Notes under the pieces: generated by a model
Told to the model about the DNA's origin: nothing
What the model saw: only the letters and a program-made list of their open reading frames with translations
Databases searched by the model: none
Position numbers and translations under genes: made by a program
Assembly (NCBI RefSeq): GCF_021390545.1
Contig: NZ_JAJUWR010000001.1
Span: 62,001 to 126,000, forward strand
From: Algoriphagus sp. AGSA1
GTDB taxonomy: Bacteria > Bacteroidota > Bacteroidia > Cytophagales > Cyclobacteriaceae
DNA length: 64,000 bases
Reading direction: 5' to 3'
Part shown: positions 45,204 through 53,529 of the stretch, piece by piece
How the letters are laid out: every line of letters begins with the position of its first letter
Position numbering within the stretch: the first letter of the stretch is position 1

Positions 45204-47618
45204 ATGTGGAAAAACTACCTAAAAATCGCCTATAGAAATCTTCTCAAAAAAAAGGTCTATTCCTTTATCAATATCATTGGTTTGGGGATTGGGATGGCTT
45301 GTTGTGTGCTCATTTTTATGTTTGTGCAGGATGAGCTTTCTTATGATACCTACCATGAAAAGGGAGATAGGATTTTTAGAGTCATTCACGGGGCAGCTCA
45401 GGAAAATGTAGAACCTGATCTTTCCACTTTTTGGGTTTGGGGGAATGCGCCTATCGGACCTGCGTTGCAGCTGGATTTTCCGGAGATCGAAAAGGTAGTT
45501 CAGTTTTCAGGAAGGGCGGATATCCTTTTTACCGTAGGTGAGGAGACACAGCAGGAAGATGGCGTGTTTTTTATGGATTCCACGGTTTTTGATGTCTTTA
45601 GCTGGGAGCTTTTGGAAGGAGATCCCAAGACGGCTCTAGTAGCTCCATTTAGTGTGGTCTTAACCGAGTCAACTGCCAGAAAATACTTTGGAAATGAGGA
45701 GGCTCTGGGAAAAACAATGAAGGGAAGCGAAGCAGCGGGAAGATCAAATCCCGGTGATTATACCGTGACCGGAATTATGAAAGACCTTCCTTCCAATTCT
45801 CATTTTAAGTTCAATACCCTATTGTCCCTAAGCACTTTCAAGCAGTCCAGACCTGATGTTTTTGATGCCTGGGGATATGTGGATACTTACACTTATTTTT
45901 TGGTGAATGATCAGTTTGATAAGGCGAATTTTGATGCAAGGGTTCCGGATTTTATTGAGCGAAGAAATGGTGATAACGGATACGGCTATACAATCGCGAT
46001 TGAACCACTCAAAAATGTGTACTTGAGAACTGATGCCCTTCGTCAACCTGGTGACACAGGTTCACTTTCAAATATTTATGTGTTCTCCATCATTGGTCTC
46101 TTTATTCTGGCTATTGCGATGATCAATTTTATGAACCTTTCCACTGCCCGGTCTATGGAGCGGGCCAAGGAAGTCGGTATCCGTAAATCTATTGGGGCAG
46201 ATCGCCGAAGTTTGATATTTCAGTTTTTGGGAGAATCACTGATTATCGTGGTATTGGCAGCCGTAGTTGGTATTATTTTGACGACCATCGCAATGCCTTT
46301 GATGAACGATATGACCGGAAAGGTATTTGAAATCAGCCGAATAGTCAACTGGCAGACAATTCCTGCTTTTCTCGTGATCATGCTTGTGATCGGACTGTTG
46401 GCAGGTTCATACCCCGCCCTGGTTTTGTCGGGTTTCCGACCGGTGATGATACTGAAAGGAATCAATAAATCAGACGCCAGAGGGGTTAATTTCCGAAAAG
46501 GACTGGTGGTATTTCAATTCAGCTTATCTATCGCCCTGATTGCCGGGACAATAATTGTCTATACTCAAATGAGTCACTTGCTGGACAAGGACATGGGTTT
46601 TGATAAGGAGCACATGGTGGTAGTGGATTACAATTATGATGAGCAGGTGAATAATGTCTCTTCGTCCTTGGAAAGTGAGTTGGAGAAAAACCCGGCTATT
46701 CTTTCAGTGGCATTTTCACGGAGTGTTCCGGGAAGTCATTTTCCAAATGCCTATACGACTTTGGAAACTCTTGATGGGGAGATGGTCGGACAGGCACAGC
46801 CAGTATTTCAGGTAGGATTGGATTTCATCGATCATTATGGTCTGGAGTTGGTGGCAGGAAGATCGTATTCCAGAGACTATCCCTCAGATTCCACATCGGC
46901 TTTGGTTATCAATGAAGCCGCTGCGAGGCAGTATGGTTATTCCAATCCCGCGGATATAATAGGGAAAAAATTTGACCAGTGGGGAAGGGCGGGGGAAGTG
47001 ATTGGAGTGGTAAAGGATTTTAATTATATCTCTTTGCATAATACCGTTGAGGCTTTGACTTTGCCTTTTGAAGCCTATGCAAGTAGGTATATGAGCTTGA
47101 AAGTGACCGGTGAAGACTTGCCTGCCACGCTTTCTCAGATTGAAGGAGTTTGGAAGCAGTTGGCTCCCCATAGGCCATTTATCTACAGTTTTCTTGACGA
47201 GGATTTCAATAAGCAATACGAATCAGATTTCAGGTTCAGGCAGATCTTTACCGCTTTCTCCGTACTGGCGATTTTGATCGCCTGTCTTGGGCTATTGGGA
47301 CTTGCTACCTACACCGCAGAGCAGCGAACCAAGGAAATCGGAATCCGAAAGGTATTGGGTGCAAACATCGGAAGCATTGTAGGCTTGCTGTCCAAAGATT
47401 TCATCAAGCTAGTATTGATTGCTATTGTCATTGCCACTCCGCTTGCATGGTATGCCATGAATAAATGGTTGGAAGGCTTTGCCTATCAGGTTTCTATACA
47501 TTGGTGGATCTTCCTTGTATCGGGTGTATTGGCGGTAATCGTAGCCTTGGTGACGATCAGTTTTCAGTCTGTGAAAGCAGCGCTGATGAATCCGGTGAAT
47601 AGCTTGAAGAGTGAGTGA
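45204..47618 (+). CDS. ABC3/FtsX-type permease, paralogue 2
   Basis: An 804-residue protein with the same eight-helix double-MacB layout as the gene at 31325. It opens MWKNYLKIAYRNLLKKKVYSFINIIGLGIGMACC. The coupling segments are FMNLSTARSMERAKEVGIRKSIGA and TKEIGIRKVLGA, and the end is NPVNSLKSE. Both halves are intact. It is transcribed after a repeat-filled spacer and ends 286 bases before the next permease gene. The spacer up to 47904 holds the promoter unit at 47763 and no other gene. Confidence 0.93.
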   Translation: MWKNYLKIAYRNLLKKKVYSFINIIGLGIGMACCVLIFMFVQDELSYDTYHEKGDRIFRVIHGAAQENVEPDLSTFWVWGNAPIGPALQLDFPEIEKVVQFSGRADILFTVGEETQQEDGVFFMDSTVFDVFSWELLEGDPKTALVAPFSVVLTESTARKYFGNEEALGKTMKGSEAAGRSNPGDYTVTGIMKDLPSNSHFKFNTLLSLSTFKQSRPDVFDAWGYVDTYTYFLVNDQFDKANFDARVPDFIERRNGDNGYGYTIAIEPLKNVYLRTDALRQPGDTGSLSNIYVFSIIGLFILAIAMINFMNLSTARSMERAKEVGIRKSIGADRRSLIFQFLGESLIIVVLAAVVGIILTTIAMPLMNDMTGKVFEISRIVNWQTIPAFLVIMLVIGLLAGSYPALVLSGFRPVMILKGINKSDARGVNFRKGLVVFQFSLSIALIAGTIIVYTQMSHLLDKDMGFDKEHMVVVDYNYDEQVNNVSSSLESELEKNPAILSVAFSRSVPGSHFPNAYTTLETLDGEMVGQAQPVFQVGLDFIDHYGLELVAGRSYSRDYPSDSTSALVINEAAARQYGYSNPADIIGKKFDQWGRAGEVIGVVKDFNYISLHNTVEALTLPFEAYASRYMSLKVTGEDLPATLSQIEGVWKQLAPHRPFIYSFLDEDFNKQYESDFRFRQIFTAFSVLAILIACLGLLGLATYTAEQRTKEIGIRKVLGANIGSIVGLLSKDFIKLVLIAIVIATPLAWYAMNKWLEGFAYQVSIHWWIFLVSGVLAVIVALVTISFQSVKAALMNPVNSLKSE

Positions 47619-47762
47619 AGGAAGGTGTGATGAAGTATCAAGAAGCAGTGTCCGGGACAAGAGAAGGATATCTGCCCCTTAGAAAACACGATAACCTGAC
47701 AAACCACCACTTCCAACCTATGACTTGCTACACACCTTCGCGTGGACTTGTTCGACCGTACA

Positions 47763-47853
47763 CGGACAAACCTGTCCGCAGATCTCTCTGCATAATGGCC
47801 GAATAGCTGTTTTTGAGAGAATTGAGCCGTATAATACTGGCATAAAAGTGGAA
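47763..47853 (+). promoter_or_regulatory. Palindrome plus sigma-54-like promoter of permease paralogue 3
   Basis: CGGACA-AACC-TGTCCG (47763-47778) lies 75 bases before TGGCATAAAAGTGGAA (47838-47853), which is 67 bases before the permease ATG. The core is identical, over all 16 bases, to the element at 43820. The surrounding sequence is different, so the match is not due to recent duplication. Confidence 0.7.
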
Positions 47854-47904
47854 ATTCGACACTAAAACGTTTTCATTTCACACTGCAAATTTTCCCCAGA
47901 AATT

Positions 47905-50274
47905 ATGCTAAAACATCAACTTATTCTTATCTATAGAAATCTCCGAAAAGACAAAAGTACTTTTCTGATCAATCTCATCGGGCTTTCCACCGGCCTTGCA
48001 AGTGTCCTGATGATCTTTCTTTGGGTCAATGATGAACTGCAGATTGACAAAGGATATGCTACAGATTCACAACTCTATCAAGTGTTGGAAAATGTGGATC
48101 AGGCTGGTGGAATGATCACCCGGGAAACCACCGCTGGACCTACTGCACAGGGATTGAAAGATGACTTTCCTGAAGTGGAATATGCAGTGACCACATTTTC
48201 CAACAATATCAACAGTAGTATCCTGTCAGTAGAGGATCAGGATATAGCCGCCAGAAAGCTATATGCCAGTGCTGATTTTTTTAAGCTTTTCCCCTACAAA
48301 ATCACCCAGGGCAATAAGGAAGAAATTAAGTCAGACCCCAACACCATCGTCATTTCAGAAAGTTTAGCTGTCAAACTTTTTGGTTCTTCAGAGAATGCAG
48401 TGGGCAAAATGGTAGAGTGGGACCATGAAAAGAATCTGGCTGTTGCCGGAGTATTTGAAGACGTACCGTCCACCGCATCCATGAAGTTTGATTTTGTGAT
48501 GTCCTTTGAGGATTTCTGGACTGAAAACGAATGGGTACAAAGTTGGGGAAATACTGCCCCAACCACTTTTGTGCTGTTAAGGGAAGGAACTAATGTGGAT
48601 GAATTTAATGCCAAGATCAAGGATTATGTAAAAACCAAGACTGAGGGAAATGTCACGCACAGATCTCAATTTGTGGCCAAATACTCAGACAGGTACTTAC
48701 ATGGTACATACGAAAATGGAATACAATCAGGCGGCAGAATATCCTATGTGAAGCTGTTTTCCATTATTGCCATTTTCATTTTGGTGATTGCGTGCATCAA
48801 CTTCATGAACCTTTCCACTGCCAAAGCTTCCAAACGCATCAAAGAGGTGGGAATAAAAAAGGCTGTAGGTGCAAGACGGGGAGAATTGATAGTTCAATAC
48901 CTGGGAGAATCCACCATGATGGCGTTTCTGTCGCTTTTGTTGGGATTGTTATTGGTTGTTTTGCTTTTGCCCCAATTCAACAGTATTACAGAGAAGCAAC
49001 TTTCCCTTGATTTCAGCCCTGTGCTGATGACAGCAATCCTTGCCATAGTATTGGTCACCGGTCTCATCGCGGGAAGTTACCCGGCACTACATCTTTCTGG
49101 TTTTAGCCCTTCTACGGTTTTGAAGGGGAAAATCAGCAGTGTTGCAGGAGAGTTGTGGATCAGGAAGGGATTGGTCGTATTTCAGTTTGCGCTTTCAGTG
49201 ATTCTAATTGTCTCAGTCTGGGTGGTGTACTTGCAAATAGAATATATACAGACTGAGAATCTGGGTTATGAAAAAGATAATGTGCTACTGATCAATAAGA
49301 TAGGGGAACTGGGGGATACCGATAAAATGGAAGCCTTTATTTCTGAGCTTAAGGCTGTCCCCGGAGTAGTGGCTGCTACCAGTTCCGGTCATGATATGAC
49401 AGGGCATAATGGAGGTACTTACGGGATTCAGTGGCCGGGCAAAGACCCGAATGACAAGACGGAGTTTGAGCGTATGGCGGTCAATTATGGTATGATTGAG
49501 ATGATGGGGATTCAGATGAAAGAAGGAAGGGTTTTTTCCGATGAGTTCGGAACAGAGTCAGAGAAAATCATTTTCAATGAAGCGGCAATTGAATTTATGG
49601 GAATTGAAGACCCGATAGGGAAGGTGATCAATTTATGGGGGGAGGATAAGGAGATCATTGGCGTGACTGAAGATTTCCATTTTGACTCGTTTCATGAAGT
49701 GGTCAAGCCCCTGTTTTTCTACTATAATCCCGGGGCAACCAATTTGGTGGCAGCTAAAATCAATGCGGGTGATGAAATAGAAACTATCAAAAATATCGAA
49801 GCGCTACATAGCAAATTCAATCCCGGATTTTCGCTGGGCTATCGCTTTTTGGATGAGGATTATCAGGCACTTTATGTAGCGGAGAAGCGCGTGGCTACTT
49901 TGTCAAAGTATTTTGCAACGATAGCCATATTGATCTCCTGTTTGGGACTGTTTGGCCTGGCTACATTCACTGTGGAAAGAAGGGCAAAGGAAATAGGGAT
50001 CAGAAAAGTACTGGGGGCAAGTGAACTAAAAATCGTCAGCATATTATCAGGGGATTTCACCAAAATGGTTATGGTGGCAATTTTGATTGCCTTGCCGCTG
50101 AGCTTCTTTATAGCTCAGGAATGGCTGGCAAGTTTTGCTTTTAAAATAGGCCTGAAATGGTGGTTTTTCATTGGAGCAGGAGCATTGACTATGCTGATTG
50201 CCTTACTTACGGTTAGTTTCCACTCGATCAAAGCCGCACTGATGAATCCGGTGAATAGCTTGAAGAGTGAGTGA
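47905..50274 (+). CDS. ABC3/FtsX-type permease, paralogue 3
   Basis: A 789-residue member of the permease set, opening MLKHQLILIYRNLRKDKSTFLINLIGLSTGLASVLMIF, with coupling segments FMNLSTAKASKRIKEVGIKKAVGA and AKEIGIRKVLGA and the end NPVNSLKSE. It differs from its neighbours in the N-terminus (MLKHQLIL rather than MWKNYLKI) and in having the sigma-54-like promoter unit instead of a heptad-repeat spacer, so it may have its own expression pattern. Intact; substrate unknown. Confidence 0.92.
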   Translation: MLKHQLILIYRNLRKDKSTFLINLIGLSTGLASVLMIFLWVNDELQIDKGYATDSQLYQVLENVDQAGGMITRETTAGPTAQGLKDDFPEVEYAVTTFSNNINSSILSVEDQDIAARKLYASADFFKLFPYKITQGNKEEIKSDPNTIVISESLAVKLFGSSENAVGKMVEWDHEKNLAVAGVFEDVPSTASMKFDFVMSFEDFWTENEWVQSWGNTAPTTFVLLREGTNVDEFNAKIKDYVKTKTEGNVTHRSQFVAKYSDRYLHGTYENGIQSGGRISYVKLFSIIAIFILVIACINFMNLSTAKASKRIKEVGIKKAVGARRGELIVQYLGESTMMAFLSLLLGLLLVVLLLPQFNSITEKQLSLDFSPVLMTAILAIVLVTGLIAGSYPALHLSGFSPSTVLKGKISSVAGELWIRKGLVVFQFALSVILIVSVWVVYLQIEYIQTENLGYEKDNVLLINKIGELGDTDKMEAFISELKAVPGVVAATSSGHDMTGHNGGTYGIQWPGKDPNDKTEFERMAVNYGMIEMMGIQMKEGRVFSDEFGTESEKIIFNEAAIEFMGIEDPIGKVINLWGEDKEIIGVTEDFHFDSFHEVVKPLFFYYNPGATNLVAAKINAGDEIETIKNIEALHSKFNPGFSLGYRFLDEDYQALYVAEKRVATLSKYFATIAILISCLGLFGLATFTVERRAKEIGIRKVLGASELKIVSILSGDFTKMVMVAILIALPLSFFIAQEWLASFAFKIGLKWWFFIGAGALTMLIALLTVSFHSIKAALMNPVNSLKSE

Positions 50275-50604
50275 AGATTAGTATTAAGTAGCAAGATATA
50301 AGTATCAAGAAGCTAGAACTAAGAGTCAAGACCGTAGAAGGGAGCATTGGCCGACTCCTCCTTGAACTTCGAAATTCATCTTGAAAAAGGTTTTTCATTA
50401 AAGGGGGCAGGGGGATTTAATAAGTATCAAGAGGCAATATATAAGAATCAAGATAGTAGAATCAAGAGACAAGAAACATGAGCCAAGATTTAAGAAATAA
50501 GGAGAAATGGGTTTCCAACCTCAAAACCTTGACACTTTACAACTTCATAACCTTTCAATCCGTCATGGCGGGCAAGTAAATTCAATATTCCAATTAGTCT
50601 ATAT
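50275..50604. repeat. Repeat-filled spacer before permease paralogue 4
   Basis: The 330 bases contain heptad CAAG runs (50280-50330, 50425-50490), a second copy of the GTTGGCCGACTCC...GGGGGCAGGGGG element (50346-50424), and CCTCAAAACCTTGACACTTT repeats (50518-50560). An imperfect version of the TCCGCCATGGCGGA palindrome is near 50560. No gene is seen. Confidence 0.8.
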
Positions 50605-53016
50605 ATGTGGAAAAACTACCTGAAAATCGCATTTCGTAGCCTTGTCAAAAACAAGCTTCATACAGCTATCAATGTTTCCGGATTGGCTCTGGGGATTGCC
50701 AGTGTTTTTCTTATGACTTCTTATGTGGTCTATGAGCTTGGATATGATAGGTATTATGAGGAGCACGAGAACCTGTACCGTATCTCATGGGAAGATACCA
50801 ACCCGCAAACCCGCACACCTCATCCAATGGCCCAGGCCATGGTAAATGACTTTCCCGAAGTGGAAAACGCCGTTAGTCTCTCTCCGCTTTGGGGTGCAGG
50901 ATTGACACGGAGGATCTTTTCTGTCCGTAATCTTGAAAAGGGCTTACGGTTTGACGAAACCAACGTATTGGCTGTCGATTCCACTTTTTTTGATGTGTTT
51001 CGCATTCCAATTGTGCAGGGCGACGCAGAAAATGCGCTGAAAAGTATCAATGGACTATTGATATCCGAATCCACGGCTAAGAAATATTTTGGCGAGGAAG
51101 ATCCAATCGGCAAATTTCTCGCCGTAAACGCTGATACAGTATTACTGGAAGTTATGGCTGTTTTCAAAGATGTGCCTGATCAGAGCCATTTCCACTTCGA
51201 TCTGTTGGTTTCCTATGTCCGTGAAAAGTCCTTCGATCCTGATAATGATTATTATACATGGAATGATTTCGGCCACTTTAATTATGTCAGATTAAAGGAA
51301 AATTCAGATGCGAAAGTATTGGAGGGTAAGTTGATGAACTGGGCTAAAAATCATATGGATCATGTGCCTGAGGAAGTGTTTCAATCCTTGATAACCAGTA
51401 ATTTAGGTTTTAAGTTGCAGCCTGTTTCCGATATTCATCTCCACTCAAATCTTCGCTGGGAACTTGAAGCGAATGGCAATATCGAATATGTATATATCAT
51501 GGTAGCTGCGGCATTGCTTACACTGTTGGTTTCTTGCATCAACTTTATGAATCTCATGACCGCAAAGTCTGCCGAGCGGGCAAAAGAAATAGGAGTGAGA
51601 AAAACCCTTGGTGTATTACGTAGTCAACTTTCCCTTCAGTTCATGAGTGAATCGTTAATTTTAACCCTTATCTCGGTAGTTTTTGCCGTTCTTATCATTG
51701 AATTAAGTCTCCCTCTTTACAATTCAGTGACGGGACAATCAGCTACATTGGACTATATGGAAGCTTTTCCGGTTTTAGGAGGTCTTATTATAATCATTGG
51801 CATAGGTGCGGCTATATTTCCATCACTCTATCTTTCATCTGCGAAACCCTACGATATTCTAAAAGGGAAATATCAACAATCGACCAACGTGAAAAGCTTG
51901 CAAAAAGGGTTGATCGTATTTCAGTTTGCCATTTCGATGGTACTGATCTCAGGAGCGATAGTCATTTTTAATCAACTCGACTATATTCGGAATAAAAATT
52001 TGGGGTTTAATACAGAGGAAGTGCTTGTTATACCATTGAAAGAAAAGTCTGTCTCAGGGCGAATGGAAGCATTGAAGTCCGAATTACTGAAAATAGAAGG
52101 GGTTAATTCTGTTTCTGCGAGTTCAAACTTACCAGGAGGACAGTATAACCAACATACTATTTTTGCGGCGGATGATCCTGAGAATCGTCTGAATAGTTCG
52201 AATGCGTTCGTAGATTACGATTTTATGAAAACCCTAAACATAGAGTTGGTGGATGGCCGTTTTTTTCTGCCCGAAAATAGGGCCGATACGGAGGCTTCAT
52301 TTGTACTTAATGAAATGGCTGTACGGCAGCTCAATCTTTCAGAAGCCGTGGGAAGCGAGATCTGGTGGATGGCTTTTGGAAATGAAATAAAAGGGAAAGT
52401 AATTGGTGTAATGAAGGACTTTCATTTTCAATCACTGCACAGTCCTGTCCAACCGCTGTTTTTTGTACTGTATCCTTCATATAATCATCTGATAATCAGT
52501 GTTGATAATGATAACTTTGAAGATAAAATCGCCAACATCAAACAAGTCTATTCGGAATTTGATGATTCTTTCGATTTTGAATATGCGTTTTTGGATGACC
52601 AACTTAATCAACAATATAAAGCAGAAAGCCGCACCGGTCTTATTTTCGGATCATTTACAGGCATTGCTATCGCCATAGCCTGCTTCGGGTTGTTTGGAAT
52701 GGCCATGATCACGTTTAATCAGCGTACGAAAGAAGTAAGTGTCAGGAAAGTTCTTGGTGCTTCTATCGCTCAGCTTACTGTGTTATTAATTGGAGACTTT
52801 ACTCGGTTGATATTAATTGCCGCTGTTGTTGCCACTCCGTTAGCGTGGTTTATAATGGAATGGTGGCTGGGTAATTTTACCTATCAAGTGGGTATTCATC
52901 CTGCAGTTTTCCTCTTTTCGGGATTGATTCTGGTCTTTATTGCATGGATTGCTCTAAGCTATTTTACTTTCAAGACAATTCGTGTTAATCCTACAGAAAC
53001 CCTGAAAAATGAATGA
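50605..53016 (+). CDS. ABC3/FtsX-type permease, paralogue 4 (more diverged)
   Basis: An 803-residue permease, opening MWKNYLKIAFRSLVKNKLHTAINVSGLALGIASVFLMTSY. Coupling segments are FMNLMTAKSAERAKEIGVRKTLGV and TKEVSVRKVLGA. The C-terminus NPTETLKNE differs from the NPVNSLKSE ending shared by its neighbours, and the periplasmic domains look more distant, so it is probably an older or separately acquired paralogue. The frame is intact. The gene lies between two repeat-filled spacers. Confidence 0.92.
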   Translation: MWKNYLKIAFRSLVKNKLHTAINVSGLALGIASVFLMTSYVVYELGYDRYYEEHENLYRISWEDTNPQTRTPHPMAQAMVNDFPEVENAVSLSPLWGAGLTRRIFSVRNLEKGLRFDETNVLAVDSTFFDVFRIPIVQGDAENALKSINGLLISESTAKKYFGEEDPIGKFLAVNADTVLLEVMAVFKDVPDQSHFHFDLLVSYVREKSFDPDNDYYTWNDFGHFNYVRLKENSDAKVLEGKLMNWAKNHMDHVPEEVFQSLITSNLGFKLQPVSDIHLHSNLRWELEANGNIEYVYIMVAAALLTLLVSCINFMNLMTAKSAERAKEIGVRKTLGVLRSQLSLQFMSESLILTLISVVFAVLIIELSLPLYNSVTGQSATLDYMEAFPVLGGLIIIIGIGAAIFPSLYLSSAKPYDILKGKYQQSTNVKSLQKGLIVFQFAISMVLISGAIVIFNQLDYIRNKNLGFNTEEVLVIPLKEKSVSGRMEALKSELLKIEGVNSVSASSNLPGGQYNQHTIFAADDPENRLNSSNAFVDYDFMKTLNIELVDGRFFLPENRADTEASFVLNEMAVRQLNLSEAVGSEIWWMAFGNEIKGKVIGVMKDFHFQSLHSPVQPLFFVLYPSYNHLIISVDNDNFEDKIANIKQVYSEFDDSFDFEYAFLDDQLNQQYKAESRTGLIFGSFTGIAIAIACFGLFGMAMITFNQRTKEVSVRKVLGASIAQLTVLLIGDFTRLILIAAVVATPLAWFIMEWWLGNFTYQVGIHPAVFLFSGLILVFIAWIALSYFTFKTIRVNPTETLKNE

Positions 53017-53529
53017 TACTAAAAGTTTATATTCAATAGTGAACCCATTGCCAGTGATTGGAAGGAAAAACATGAAAAGTGAGTGATGAGAGTATTTGGT
53101 ATCAAGACATAAGTATCTAGATGATAGAACCAAGAACCAAGAACCAAGAGCCAAGAACCAAGAGCCAAGAACCAAGATCTAAGAATCAAGATCTAGGCAA
53201 CTCCCCATTATGTCGGGATTTGGTTCGTATAAGGATTTTCATCAAGGGGGGCTAGGGGGATTTTATAAGTATCAAGACGCAAGACATAAGTATCAAGACG
53301 ATAGAACCAAGAACCAAGAGCCAAGAAGGGAGAGACAGAGTTCAGTTTTGAGCCTCATTGCGAATGCCGGAGGAGTGCGGCAATCTGTTTATTGAAGCAG
53401 CAAGATTTGAGCATCAGGTCATATCAAGATGAAAGAATCAATAACCAAGATTAAAGAAATATGGAGACAAAACTTCCAACCTCAAAACCATGCCACTTTC
53501 CAACTTCATAACCATTCAATCCCTATATA
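53017..53529. repeat. Repeat-filled spacer with the longest heptad run
   Basis: At 53126-53195 at least nine consecutive seven-base units of form AACCAAG, AGCCAAG or AATCAAG occur. A partial GGGGG-type element follows (53231-53275), then more heptads (53280-53325), a second GTGCGGCAATCTGTTTATTG element (53349-53408), and CCTCAAAACCATGCCAC repeats before the next permease (53480-53520). Short frames of AAG-rich sequence cross it; none is supported. Confidence 0.85.

Noticed and set aside
47615-47806. 63-codon ORF after permease paralogue 2
   Set aside because: It runs through spacer sequence and into the CGGACA palindrome; no protein features.
53126-53325. Heptad repeats considered as a CRISPR array
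   Set aside because: Units are only seven bases and tandem without spacers; no cas genes are present.
53210-53395. 61-codon ORF in the spacer before permease paralogue 5
   Set aside because: Made of heptad and GGGGG-type repeats, giving a Lys/Gln-rich artefact.
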